A DNA stretch of 64,000 nt from Alsobacter sp045348435. Its GTDB lineage: Bacteria > Pseudomonadota > Alphaproteobacteria > Rhizobiales > Beijerinckiaceae. Positions within the stretch are counted from its first letter, which is position 1, and every line of letters begins with the position of its first letter. The translations under genes and the position numbers were made by a program. The notes under the pieces were generated by a model. It was not told where the DNA came from and ran no database searches. It was given only the letters and a program-made list of their open reading frames with translations. Shown here in pieces: positions 43,166 to 50,546 of the stretch. The DNA is taken from NCBI RefSeq assembly GCF_045348435.1, contig NZ_CP157484.1, positions 2,666,001-2,730,000 on the forward strand. Direction: 5' to 3'.

Positions 43166-46100
43166 ATGCGGATCGAACGTCGCTACACCAAGACCGGACA
43201 GTCGCCCTACGCGGAGATCCCGTTCCGCTCCGCCACGAGCGAGATCCGCAATCCGGACGGCTCGATCGTGTTCCGGCTGGAGGGAATCGAGGTTCCGCGC
43301 CAGTGGAGCCAGGTGGCGGCCGACGTGCTGGCCCAGAAATATTTCCGCAAGGCCGGCGTCCCCACCCGCCTGAAGAAGGTCGAGGAGAACAGCGTCCCGT
43401 CCTGGCTGTGGCGCTCCGTCCCCGACGAGGCGGCGCTGGCCGCCCTGCCCGAGGCCGAGCGCACCGGCTCGGAGATGACCGCCCAGCAGGTGTTCGACCG
43501 GCTGGCGGGCTGCTGGACCTATTGGGGCTGGAAGGGCGGCTACTTCTCCACCGAGGAGGACGCGCAGGCGTTCTATGACGAGCACCGCTACATGCTGGCC
43601 ATGCAGATGGTGGCCCCGAACTCGCCGCAGTGGTTCAACACCGGCCTGCACTGGGCCTATGGCGTGGACGGCCCGGCCCAGGGCCACTTTTATGTCGACC
43701 ACAAGACCGGCAAGCTGACGCGCTCCAAGTCCGCCTACGAGCATCCCCAGCCGCACGCCTGCTTCATCCAGTCCGTCGCCGACGACCTCGTCAACGAGGG
43801 CGGCATCATGGATCTGTGGGTGCGCGAGGCGCGCCTGTTCAAATACGGCTCGGGCACGGGCTCCAACTTCTCCGCGCTGCGCGGCGAGGGCGAGAAGCTC
43901 GCCGGCGGCGGGCGCTCCTCCGGCCTCATGAGCTTCCTGAAGATCGGCGACCGCGCCGCCGGGGCCATCAAGTCCGGCGGCACCACGCGCCGCGCCGCAA
44001 AGATGGTGGTGGTCGACGCCGACCATCCCGACATCGAGGCCTATATCGACTGGAAGGTGAAGGAGGAGCAGAAGGTCGCCGCCCTCGTCACCGGATCCAA
44101 GCTCTGCCAGAAGCACCTCAAGGCCATCATGAAGGCCTGCGTCAACTGCGACGGGCCCGACGACGCCTGCTTCGACCCGGAGAAGAACCCGGCCCTGAAG
44201 CGCGAGATCAAGCTCGCCCGCCGGTCGATGATCCCGGACAACTACATCAAGCGCGTCATCCAGTTCGCCCGCCAGGGCTACACCGAGATCGCCTTCGACA
44301 CCTACGACACCGACTGGGACAGCGAGGCCTACCTCACCGTCTCGGGCCAGAACTCCAACAACTCCGTGCGCGTCACCGACGAGTTCCTCGGCGCGGTGGA
44401 GAGCGACGGCGACTGGCGGCTGAAGGCGCGCATCACCGGCAAGCCGATCAAGACGCTGAAGGCGCGCGAGCTGTGGGAGAAGATCGGCCACGCCGCCTGG
44501 GCGTCGGCGGATCCCGGCATCCAGTTCCACACCACCATCAACGACTGGCACACCTGCCCGGCCTCGGGCGAGATCCGCGCGTCCAACCCGTGCTCGGAAT
44601 ACATGTTCCTGGACGACACGGCCTGCAACCTGGCCTCCGCCAACCTGCTGCAGTTCCGCAAGGCTGACGGCCTGTTCGACGTGGACAGCTACGAGCACGC
44701 CACCCGCCTGTGGACCATCGTGCTCGAGATCTCGGTCATGATGGCGCAGTTTCCGTCCAAGGAGATCGCGGAGCTCAGCTACCGCTACCGGACGCTGGGC
44801 CTCGGCTACGCCAATATCGGCGGCCTGCTGATGACCTCCGGCATCCCCTACGACTCCCCCCAGGGCCGCGCCATCTGCGGCGCGCTGACCGCGATCATGA
44901 CCGGCGTCGCCTACAAGACCTCGGCCGAGATGGCGGGCGAGCTCGGCCCCTTCCCGGGCTACAAGGACAATGCGGGGCACATGCTGCGCGTCATCCGCAA
45001 CCATCGCCGCGCCGCCCATGGCGAGACCTCCGGCTATGAGGGGCTGCGCATCGCCCCGGTGCCGCTCGACCACGCCTCCTGCCCGGACGGGCGGCTCGTC
45101 CACCACGCCCGCAAGGCCTGGGACGACGCCCTGGCGCTCGGCGAGACGAACGGCTTCCGCAACGCGCAGTCCACCGTCATCGCCCCCACCGGCACGATCG
45201 GGCTGGTGATGGACTGCGACACGACCGGCATCGAGCCCGATTTCGCGCTCGTGAAGTTCAAGAAGCTCGCCGGCGGCGGCTACTTCAAGATCATCAACCA
45301 GGCCGTCCCCGAAGCCCTGCGCACGCTGGGCTACGGGGAGGCGCAGATCGCCGAGATCGAGGCCTATGCGGTCGGCCACGCCTCCCTCGCCCAGGCGCCC
45401 GGTGTGAACCACACCACGCTGAAGGCGAAAGGCTTCACCGACGATAAGATCGCGGCGGTGGAGAAGAACCTGGCGTCGGCCTTCGACGTCAAGTTCGTCT
45501 TCAACAAGTGGACGCTCGGGGAGGACTTCCTGGCGGGAAACCTCAAGGTTCCGGCCGAGAAGTTGGCGGACCCCTCCTTCGAGCTCCTCGCCTTCCTCGG
45601 CTTCACCAAGGGTGAGATCGAGGGCGCGAACATCCATGTCTGCGGGGCGATGACGCTGGAAGGCGCGCCGCATCTCAGGCGTGAGCACTACCCGGTGTTC
45701 GACTGCGCCAACCCGTGCGGGCGCATCGGCAAGCGCTACCTCTCGGTGGAGAGCCACATCCGCATGATGGCGGCGGCGCAGCCCTTCATCTCCGGCGCGA
45801 TCTCCAAGACCATCAACATGGCCAACGACGCCACCGTGGAGGACTGCAAGAACGCCTACATGCTGTCCTGGCGCCTCGCCCTCAAGGCCAACGCCCTCTA
45901 CCGCGACGGCTCCAAGCTCTCCCAGCCCCTGAACTCGCAGCTCATCGCCGACGAGGACGAGGAGGACGAGGTGGAGGCCCTCATCGCCCAGCCGGCCTCG
46001 GCCCGGGCGGCGGCGCTCTCTGAGAAGATCGTCGAGCGGGTGGTGGAGCGCATCGAGCGCATGCGCGAGCGCGAGAAGCTGCCCGACCGGCGCAAGGGCT

Positions 46101-46885
46101 ACACCCAGAAAGCCAGCGTCGGCGGCCACAAGGTCTATCTGCGCACCGGCGAGTACGAGGACGGGCGCCTCGGCGAGATCTTCATCGACATGCACAAGGA
46201 GGGCGCCGCCTTCCGCAGCCTGATGAACAACTTCGCCATCGCGATCTCGCTCGGCCTGCAATATGGCGTGCCGCTGGAGGAGTATGTCGACGCCTTCACC
46301 TTCACGCGCTTCGAGCCGGCCGGCTTCGTGCAGGGCAACGACGCCATCAAGAACGCCACCTCTCTGCTCGACTACGTGTTCCGCGAGCTCGCCATCTCCT
46401 ATCTGGGCCGGCACGACCTCGCCCATGTGCCGCCCGAGGCGACCGTGTTCGACGCGCTCGGCAAGGGCGAGGACGAGGGACGCGCCCCGGCCGGCCACGC
46501 CTCGCGGGTGGTCTCCAAGGGCCTGATCCGCGGCAAGTCGACGAGCCTCCTGGCCATCCAGGGCGGCGCCGCCGAACCCCGCAGCACGCCCGCCACGGCC
46601 TCGGCCGGCGGCTACGTCACCCAGGGCGCCACGGCCCTGAAGCAGCAGGAGGCCCTGAAGGAGGACGTCGCCCAGGAGGTCGAGCGCGTCATCGACGAGG
46701 GCGGCCTCGGCAACCTCGCCTTCGCGCCCCCCGCCCCCCGCGAGCAAGGCCCCTCCAAGCGCGCCGAAGCCCTGATGAAGGGCTACCAGGGCGACGCCTG
46801 CGGCGAGTGCGGCAACTTCACGCTCGTGCGCAACGGGACGTGCCTGAAGTGCGATACGTGTGGCGGGACGACGGGGTGTAGCTGA
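43166..46885 (+). CDS. nrdJ: Adenosylcobalamin-dependent (class II) ribonucleotide reductase
   Basis: This 1239-residue class II reductase makes deoxyribonucleotides using coenzyme B12 instead of a separate radical subunit. The active-site triad motif NPCSE is in ASNPCSEYMFLDDTACNLAS. Redox and substrate loops include QPHACFIQSVADDL and KYGSGTGSNFSALRGEGEKL. The C-terminus has the zinc-binding/redox tail CGECGNF...CLKCDTCGG. GGGGA is 6 bases before the ATG. It is a single-gene transcript flanked by a long regulatory region and a strong hairpin. No class I reductase gene is visible in this window. Confidence 0.97.
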   Translation: MRIERRYTKTGQSPYAEIPFRSATSEIRNPDGSIVFRLEGIEVPRQWSQVAADVLAQKYFRKAGVPTRLKKVEENSVPSWLWRSVPDEAALAALPEAERTGSEMTAQQVFDRLAGCWTYWGWKGGYFSTEEDAQAFYDEHRYMLAMQMVAPNSPQWFNTGLHWAYGVDGPAQGHFYVDHKTGKLTRSKSAYEHPQPHACFIQSVADDLVNEGGIMDLWVREARLFKYGSGTGSNFSALRGEGEKLAGGGRSSGLMSFLKIGDRAAGAIKSGGTTRRAAKMVVVDADHPDIEAYIDWKVKEEQKVAALVTGSKLCQKHLKAIMKACVNCDGPDDACFDPEKNPALKREIKLARRSMIPDNYIKRVIQFARQGYTEIAFDTYDTDWDSEAYLTVSGQNSNNSVRVTDEFLGAVESDGDWRLKARITGKPIKTLKARELWEKIGHAAWASADPGIQFHTTINDWHTCPASGEIRASNPCSEYMFLDDTACNLASANLLQFRKADGLFDVDSYEHATRLWTIVLEISVMMAQFPSKEIAELSYRYRTLGLGYANIGGLLMTSGIPYDSPQGRAICGALTAIMTGVAYKTSAEMAGELGPFPGYKDNAGHMLRVIRNHRRAAHGETSGYEGLRIAPVPLDHASCPDGRLVHHARKAWDDALALGETNGFRNAQSTVIAPTGTIGLVMDCDTTGIEPDFALVKFKKLAGGGYFKIINQAVPEALRTLGYGEAQIAEIEAYAVGHASLAQAPGVNHTTLKAKGFTDDKIAAVEKNLASAFDVKFVFNKWTLGEDFLAGNLKVPAEKLADPSFELLAFLGFTKGEIEGANIHVCGAMTLEGAPHLRREHYPVFDCANPCGRIGKRYLSVESHIRMMAAAQPFISGAISKTINMANDATVEDCKNAYMLSWRLALKANALYRDGSKLSQPLNSQLIADEDEEDEVEALIAQPASARAAALSEKIVERVVERIERMREREKLPDRRKGYTQKASVGGHKVYLRTGEYEDGRLGEIFIDMHKEGAAFRSLMNNFAIAISLGLQYGVPLEEYVDAFTFTRFEPAGFVQGNDAIKNATSLLDYVFRELAISYLGRHDLAHVPPEATVFDALGKGEDEGRAPAGHASRVVSKGLIRGKSTSLLAIQGGAAEPRSTPATASAGGYVTQGATALKQQEALKEDVAQEVERVIDEGGLGNLAFAPPAPREQGPSKRAEALMKGYQGDACGECGNFTLVRNGTCLKCDTCGGTTGCS

Positions 46886-46929
46886 GGGGGGGCGTCCTAC
46901 CTACCTCCACAATAAGCTCTAATTGTTTT

Positions 46930-46970
46930 GGACCTGCCTGCAGCTTGGCAGGCAGGTCTCTCTAAGTTTT
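46930..46970 (+). terminator. Hairpin terminator after nrdJ
   Basis: GACCTGCCTGC (46930-46940) pairs perfectly with GCAGGCAGGTC (46947-46957) across a six-base loop. CTCTCTAAGTTTTT follows. It begins 45 bases after the nrdJ stop. The T-run is a few bases from the stem, so termination may be imperfect. The palindrome could alternatively be an operator for the next gene, 43 bases on. Confidence 0.65.
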
Positions 46971-46999
46971 TGACTTAACTTTTGATCTGGAAAGCAGAA

Positions 47000-47848
47000 A
47001 TGATCACAGATGCGGGTCCCCAAGCTGGCGGACGCTTTAGCAAGTTGTATTTAACTCCGCCCCATCTTGGCACAGACAGTCTACGCGCGCGCACCCGGGT
47101 TTCGGCGTTGCTTCGTAAGCTCCAACTTGATCAGACGGAGATAGCTGAAGCGATAGAGCGGGAACATGGGGTTTCAGTCCCCATGGGTATGTATGCCTAT
47201 CTTTTCGACAGCTTTATCGCTGGATGCGAGCTAAGGGATTTTCTCGATCTCGTAACGACCGTATTGGATGTTATCGGAAAAACTGACCAACGCCGGTCGA
47301 TCTGGATTTCTGAAATACGCAGGATATTCTTGGAAGAACATCTTGCGTATGATTTAGATAATCTCGGGAACGTCCGCAGAAAGATCGATGAGGAATTCCA
47401 TCGTAACCTAGATTCGACTATACGCGCGCTATCATCTGAGAGATATCGCTCCGTGCGGACTGAAGTTGAAAGGTCACAAGAATTCTTATGTAACATCGCA
47501 CCCAGCAACAAACTTGCAGTTAGGGCTACTTTTGAAGCGGCCGAGACAGTTTACAAACTTATGTTTCCAAACTCACCTCGGCTGGCTAGCAACGACTTGC
47601 AGGGCACTTTAGGAGTCGTTCTCGGCAGACAATATGGTCACATCGATCTGAGGTCGTCGATGAAAATGATGAAGTCATTCGGCGACTGGGTTGATGCGGC
47701 TCATTTTTTTAGACACTCCGCCGGCGCCGAAGAACCCACTGAGCCACGGCTTAGTCTAACCGTGCTTCTAATCAGCACAGGATTTAGCTTTATAAGATGG
47801 CTAGCTGAGATCGATGACACAACATTTCAGACTGCTACGGACCGTTGA
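47000..47848 (+). CDS. Unrecognised helical protein in a GC-poor patch
   Basis: This 282-residue protein has no family I can name. It is predicted soluble and largely alpha-helical, with charged amphipathic stretches (NVRRKIDEEFHRNLDSTIRA, then ALSSERYRSVRTEVERSQEF). The C-terminal region has HFFRHSAGAEEPTEPRLSLT followed by a hydrophobic helix ending FIRWLAEIDD. Base composition is clearly unlike the neighbours: 31 of 60 bases are G or C at 47401-47460 versus 48 of 60 at 46681-46740 in nrdJ, suggesting recent transfer. GGAAAG is 5 bases before the ATG; a TTG six codons upstream is possible. The RH-acidic C-terminal pattern recalls nuclease or abortive-infection helical proteins, but that is only a guess. 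Confidence 0.7.
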   Translation: MITDAGPQAGGRFSKLYLTPPHLGTDSLRARTRVSALLRKLQLDQTEIAEAIEREHGVSVPMGMYAYLFDSFIAGCELRDFLDLVTTVLDVIGKTDQRRSIWISEIRRIFLEEHLAYDLDNLGNVRRKIDEEFHRNLDSTIRALSSERYRSVRTEVERSQEFLCNIAPSNKLAVRATFEAAETVYKLMFPNSPRLASNDLQGTLGVVLGRQYGHIDLRSSMKMMKSFGDWVDAAHFFRHSAGAEEPTEPRLSLTVLLISTGFSFIRWLAEIDDTTFQTATDR

Positions 47849-47857
47849 CTATGACCA

Positions 47858-48004
47858 CCTCTCCTGTATTTCAATCACCCACCCATCTATTGGGTAAACC
47901 TCTCCGACGGCCGCACCATGAGTGGTCCGTTGACGCGATCCTGCGCCCAGTCAATGCCAAGCCGGAGTAGCTGGCGACAATGTATATTAATGGAAAGTGC
48001 TAAA
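47858..48004 (+). pseudogene. Decayed DUF2442-like relic
   Basis: One frame reads IYWVNLSDGRTMSGPLT (47885-47935). A second frame then reads ILRPVNAKPE, a TAG stop, and LATMYINGKC, ending at a TAA (48000-48002). Spliced together these parallel the DUF2442 pattern (hydrophobic-DGR-x-hydrophobic-S-x-PL ... PRL-x-NA-x-PE ... GxG). There is a frameshift near 47936 and an in-frame stop, so it is not functional. The similarity is by eye over about 40 residues. DUF2442 genes often occur as small transferred modules, which fits the low-GC surroundings. Confidence 0.4.
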
Positions 48005-48086
48005 GCTTGACAGTATTAAGGTTCATTCCTACCTTAGCTTAAGCGCGGCGTATTGGGCGCTTCTGGCTTTTCTGAGGGCATTGCAC

Positions 48087-48260
48087 ATGGCCAAGAATGG
48101 CACCCCCGGCGACGGGCATCGCAACGGCATGGTCAAGGACCGGTCGCAGACTTACAACCCAAAGACCGAGACTTGGACGAAGCGGGACGCAGATAGCGGC
48201 CGCTTCATGGACGGGAAGAAAGATGGAAAGCCTTTCAAAGGCGTACGTAAGGAAAAGTGA
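48087..48260 (+). CDS. Conserved 57-residue basic protein
   Basis: This very small hydrophilic protein reads MAKNGTPGDGHRNGMVKDRS then QTYNPKTETWTKRDADSGRF, ending in KPFKGVRKEK. The Asn-Pro-x-Thr-x-x-Trp-x-Lys-Arg-Asp core and PFKGVRKE end are familiar from small proteins encoded widely in bacterial genomes; no function is known to me. GAGGG lies 8 bases before the ATG. A hairpin terminator follows directly. A longer upstream frame exists but does not resemble the family. Confidence 0.75.
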   Translation: MAKNGTPGDGHRNGMVKDRSQTYNPKTETWTKRDADSGRFMDGKKDGKPFKGVRKEK

Positions 48261-48265
48261 AACGG

Positions 48266-48292
48266 AGCCGGGCGTGCGAGCCCGGCTATTTC
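48266..48292 (+). terminator. Hairpin terminator after the 57-residue protein
   Basis: AGCCGGGC (48266-48273) pairs perfectly with GCCCGGCT (48280-48287) across a six-base loop, and ATTTCC follows. It starts 6 bases after the stop codon. The T-run is short. Confidence 0.6.
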
Positions 48293-48405
48293 CACGTCAG
48301 GCTGCCGCGGCGACCGGACCCGCCTCCGCGGCCTAGCGGCGTGACACACCCCTTCTTGCCCCGGGAGAAGGCCGAGCCCGGGCCCTTGCGCCTCTCCGGA
48401 GGGCG

Positions 48406-48759
48406 TCAGTCCTTCAGGGGGTCGTGGCCCCAGTTCATCAGCGAGTAGCGCCAGCGCGTGTCGGAGACGTCGCCGGCGGGGCGCTGGGCGAGGTGGCGGT
48501 GGACGTAGCCCACCACCTTGCGCATATGGGCGCGGTCGTCGTCGTCGAGGTCGGCCTTGCGGGTGCGCAGGATCTCCACGATGCGGCGGCCCGAATGGTG
48601 GCCGACCGATTCCGGCCCGCCCGCCTGCGCCTTGGGGCGCCCGTCGGCCCAGCCGACCTCGCGCGAAGGCTCGGTCTTGAGCCAGCGCTCCAGCTCGGCC
48701 GGGGCCATGTTGACCACCCGATGAAACTCCTCCTCGACCTCAGGCTGCGCCTTCTCCAT
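48406..48759 (-). CDS. DUF3140-domain protein
   Basis: This 117-residue protein matches the DUF3140 pattern: EEFHRVVNMAPAELERWLKT, ESVGHHSGRRIVEILRTRKA, DDDDRAHMRKVVGYVHRHL and the conserved C-terminus WRYSLMNWGHDPLK. It is a soluble basic/acidic protein of unknown function. The ATG at 48759 has GGGAGG five bases upstream, which decides the start over an ATG 12 codons earlier. Confidence 0.9.
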   Translation of the reverse strand: MEKAQPEVEEEFHRVVNMAPAELERWLKTEPSREVGWADGRPKAQAGGPESVGHHSGRRIVEILRTRKADLDDDDRAHMRKVVGYVHRHLAQRPAGDVSDTRWRYSLMNWGHDPLKD

Positions 48760-48848
48760 CGCGACCTCCCTGGCGTTGCGGCGATGGCCGCCCAACGGCC
48801 CCCTCCCCGGCCCCGTTCCGCCCTGCGACCACGCGTCCGACCCGACGG

Positions 48849-48888
48849 CCCCTCACCCCAACCCTCTCCCCGTCCCGGGGAGAGGGGG
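48849..48888. repeat. CCCTCTCCCC/GGGGAGAGGG palindromic repeat, copy 1
   Basis: A 40-base unit beginning CCCCTCACCCCAACCCTCTC; arms 48862-48871 and 48877-48886 are perfectly complementary across a short loop. Confidence 0.75.
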
Positions 48889-48992
48889 TCGACCGCGGCC
48901 CTTCCCAACGGTTCCGCCCCACCCACCCCCTCATCCTGAGGAGCCAGGCCCAGCGTCTCGAAGCCCAAGGGCAAGCGAGCGCAAACCCACCC

Positions 48993-49033
48993 CGTCATCC
49001 CCGGCGCGCCGCAGGCGCGGGAAGGGGATGACG
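48993..49033. repeat. GTCATCCCC...GGGGATGAC element, short form
   Basis: A 41-base element with terminal CGTCATCCCC/GGGGATGACG inverted repeats and GGCGCGCC...GGCGCGGG inside. It is the short (internally deleted) version of the elements at 49589 and 49786. Confidence 0.7.
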
Positions 49034-49034
49034 C

Positions 49035-49082
49035 CCTTCTCCCCGGCACGGGGAGAAGGTGGCCCGAAGGGCCGGATGAGGG
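49035..49082. repeat. TTCTCCCC/GGGGAGAA hairpin repeat, copy 1
   Basis: CCTTCTCCCC (49035-49044) pairs with GGGGAGAAGG (49050-49059). A second small stem GGCCC-gaa-GGGCC follows, then GGATGAGGGG. It directly abuts the preceding element. Confidence 0.7.
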
Positions 49083-49100
49083 GATACGCAGCCACGGCTC

Positions 49101-49127
49101 TTGACAAACGGATAAAATTCCTATAAC
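49101..49127 (+). promoter_or_regulatory. Sigma70-like promoter in the repeat block
   Basis: A perfect TTGACA (49101-49106) is followed after 15 bases by TATAAC (49122-49127) in a local AT-rich stretch that stands out from very GC-rich surroundings. The spacer is slightly short. No coding gene follows within 900 bases, which suggests an RNA transcript. Confidence 0.45.
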
Positions 49128-49133
49128 CCTGTC

Positions 49134-49380
49134 CATGCTCCGGTCCACGGAGGGGCGTCTGCAGCGTGACGGATGTGGATCGGGGGCGGCGGCCGTCAAA
49201 GCCGGGCTCACGACCCGGTCGAGGCGGCGGACGAAAGACAAGGTCCGACTAGCGACAACGCGAAGGGGCTGAAAGCGCCCCGGGATCTTCCTTTCATCCT
49301 CCAACGCTGCGCGCGGAGCGGTGGGGCCTGGCGGCCTCCCGGCTTCACTATCCACCTACCCCACTCGCCGTGGGGTCCCC
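49134..49380 (+). ncRNA. Candidate structured non-coding RNA
   Basis: Downstream of the promoter-like site is a repeat-free segment with nested long-range pairings: GTGGAT (49175-49180) with ATCCAC (49350-49355), enclosing AAGCCGGG (49199-49206) with CCCGGCTT (49338-49345). Inside lie local stems CGGAC/GTCCG (49228-49247) and GGGGC/GCCCC (49265-49281). The segment ends with the 7-bp hairpin ACCCCAC-tcgcc-GTGGGGT (49358-49376). It does not match the SRP, tmRNA, RNase P or 6S cores I can recall. Boundaries are approximate and transcription is unproven. Confidence 0.3.
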
Positions 49381-49445
49381 AGCGACGCCGCTCCGCGCCG
49401 CCCTCCGACACTCCGGGCCGAAAGGCCGCGGAGCTATCGCCGTTC

Positions 49446-49499
49446 CGTTCTCCCCGGCACGGGGAGAACGCAGCCGAGCGCAGCGAGGTCGCTTGAGGG
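49446..49499. repeat. TTCTCCCC/GGGGAGAA hairpin repeat, copy 2
   Basis: CGTTCTCCCC (49446-49455) pairs with GGGGAGAACG (49461-49470). The tail CAGCCGAGCGCAGCGAGGTC then TTGAGGGG parallels the tail of copy 1 in position. Confidence 0.65.
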
Positions 49500-49524
49500 G
49501 CCGAAATCCAGCCAAGCCCCGACG

Positions 49525-49564
49525 CCCCTCACCCCAACCCTCTCCCCGTTCCGGGGCGAGGGGG
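49525..49564. repeat. CCCTCTCCCC palindromic repeat, copy 2
   Basis: Same 40-base unit as at 48849 (CCCCTCACCCCAACCCTCTC at its left end) with GGGGCGAGGG as the right arm. Confidence 0.7.
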
Positions 49565-49588
49565 CCGACTGCGGTCCTTCCCCACCCC

Positions 49589-49706
49589 CGTCATCCCCGG
49601 CGCGCCGAAGGCGCGGGAAGGGGATCCAGAAAAGCCGGGCGAAGGGCGCCCCTCTCCAAACCTCTCTGGATCCCCTTCCCGGCGCTGCGCGCCGCCGGGG
49701 ATGACG
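49589..49706. repeat. Long inverted repeat element, copy A
   Basis: A 118-base element flanked by CGTCATCCCC and GGGGATGACG. Internal arms GGGAAGGGGATCC (49615-49627) and GGATCCCCTTCCC (49668-49680) are exact complements, so the whole unit can fold as one long hairpin with a variable central loop. Confidence 0.8.
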
Positions 49707-49722
49707 GAGGCTGGCCCCGCCA

Positions 49723-49762
49723 CCCGTCACCCCAACCCTCTCCCCGTCCCGGGGCGAGGGGG
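49723..49762. repeat. CCCTCTCCCC palindromic repeat, copy 3
   Basis: Same unit with CACCCCAACCCTCTCCCCGT and right arm GGGGCGAGGG; it separates the two long inverted elements. Confidence 0.7.
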
Positions 49763-49785
49763 CCGGCTGCGGCGCTTCCCCACCC

Positions 49786-49903
49786 CGTCATCCCCGGCGC
49801 GCCGAAGGCGCGGGAAGGGGATCCAGAAAGGCTGGGCGACGGGCGCCCTTGTGCCAACCCTCCTGGATCCCCTTCCCGGCGCTGCGCGCCGCCGGGGATG
49901 ACG
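49786..49903. repeat. Long inverted repeat element, copy B
   Basis: A 118-base element of the same length and arms as copy A. The outer 35 bases on both sides are almost identical to copy A while the central 40 bases differ, which points to selection on, or recent spread of, the arms. Confidence 0.8.
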
Positions 49904-49935
49904 GGGCGGATAGGCGGCTGGGGGTCGAGCCAAGC

Positions 49936-49976
49936 CCCCTTCGCCCCAGCCCTCTCCCCGGTCCGGGGCGAGGGCG
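49936..49976. repeat. CCCTCTCCCC palindromic repeat, copy 4
   Basis: Degenerate copy: CAGCCCTCTCCCCGG with right arm GGGGCGAGGG, about 90 bases before the VOC gene. Confidence 0.6.
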
Positions 49977-50066
49977 CCGGCCGCGGCGGCGCAAAAAGCG
50001 TCGGCTTGTGTCGGCACGGGGGCTCGGCGAACGTCTTGGAGAGGACGACGAGCGAAGGAGCCCTCC

Positions 50067-50546
50067 ATGTCCAAGATCGCCCCCTGCCTGTGGTTCGCCG
50101 ACGACGCCGAGGAGGCTGTGAAAACCTATGTGTCGCTGCTGCCCGACTCGCGCATCGACAGGATCCAGCGCAACGCCGTGGACGGCCCGGCCGGCAAGGC
50201 CGGGAGCGTGCTGGTGGTGGAGTTCACGCTGGCCGGCGTGCGCTTCCTCGCCCTCAATGGCGGCAAGCGCGTCGACTACGGCCACGCGGTGTCGTTCCAG
50301 ATCGATTGCGAGGACCAGGCCGAGGTCGACCGCCTCTGGGACGCGCTGCTGGCGGACGGCGGCGCGCCGCACCAATGCGGCTGGCTGAACGACCGCTGGG
50401 GCGTGCCCTGGCAGGTGACGCCGCGCGCCCTGCCCCGCCTGCTGGCGGACCCGGACCGCGAGCGGGCCGGGCGCGTCATGCAGGCCATGATGGGCATGGT
50501 CAAGCTGGACGTCGCCGCGCTGGAGAGGGCCGCCGCCGGCGCCTAA
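50067..50546 (+). CDS. VOC-superfamily (PhnB-like) protein
   Basis: This 159-residue protein belongs to the PhnB-like branch of the vicinal-oxygen-chelate fold (often annotated 3-demethylubiquinone methyltransferase-like). Typical sequence: MSKIAPCLWFADDAEEAVKT, YVSLLPDSRI, AGVRFLALNGG, HAVSFQIDCEDQAEVDRLWD and WGVPWQVTPRALPRLL. The biochemical function is unknown. AAGGAG lies 5 bases before the ATG. It converges on the universal stress protein gene with a four-base overlap of stops. Confidence 0.9.
   Translation: MSKIAPCLWFADDAEEAVKTYVSLLPDSRIDRIQRNAVDGPAGKAGSVLVVEFTLAGVRFLALNGGKRVDYGHAVSFQIDCEDQAEVDRLWDALLADGGAPHQCGWLNDRWGVPWQVTPRALPRLLADPDRERAGRVMQAMMGMVKLDVAALERAAAGA

Larger units (their letters stand above)
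48760..50066. other. 1.3-kb intergenic block packed with palindromic repeats
   Basis: There is no convincing coding gene between the DUF3140 and VOC genes. The block holds four copies of a CCCTCTCCCC-type palindrome, three copies of a GTCATCCCC...GGGGATGAC inverted element and two of a TTCTCCCCGGCACGGGGAGAA hairpin, arranged in alternation, surrounding a repeat-free core of about 340 bases with a sigma70-like promoter (49101-49440). Confidence 0.75.

Noticed and set aside
43151..46747. Very long open frame on the minus strand opposite nrdJ
   Set aside because: It is the mirror of a GC-rich gene with few stops in the complementary frame. Its translation is Arg/His/Val-rich low complexity without domains, and nrdJ on the plus strand is unmistakable.
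49134..49380. 6S, tmRNA, SRP or RNase P RNA identity for the candidate RNA
   Set aside because: None of the conserved cores that I can recall (GGAAGGAAGCAGC-type, tag-coding frame, GAGGAAAGTCCGGGC) is present, and the neighbours are not those of 6S RNA.
48796..50066. Several open frames of 60 to 130 codons across the repeat block
   Set aside because: They read straight through palindromic repeats, have Pro/Arg-rich compositions and lack ribosome sites.
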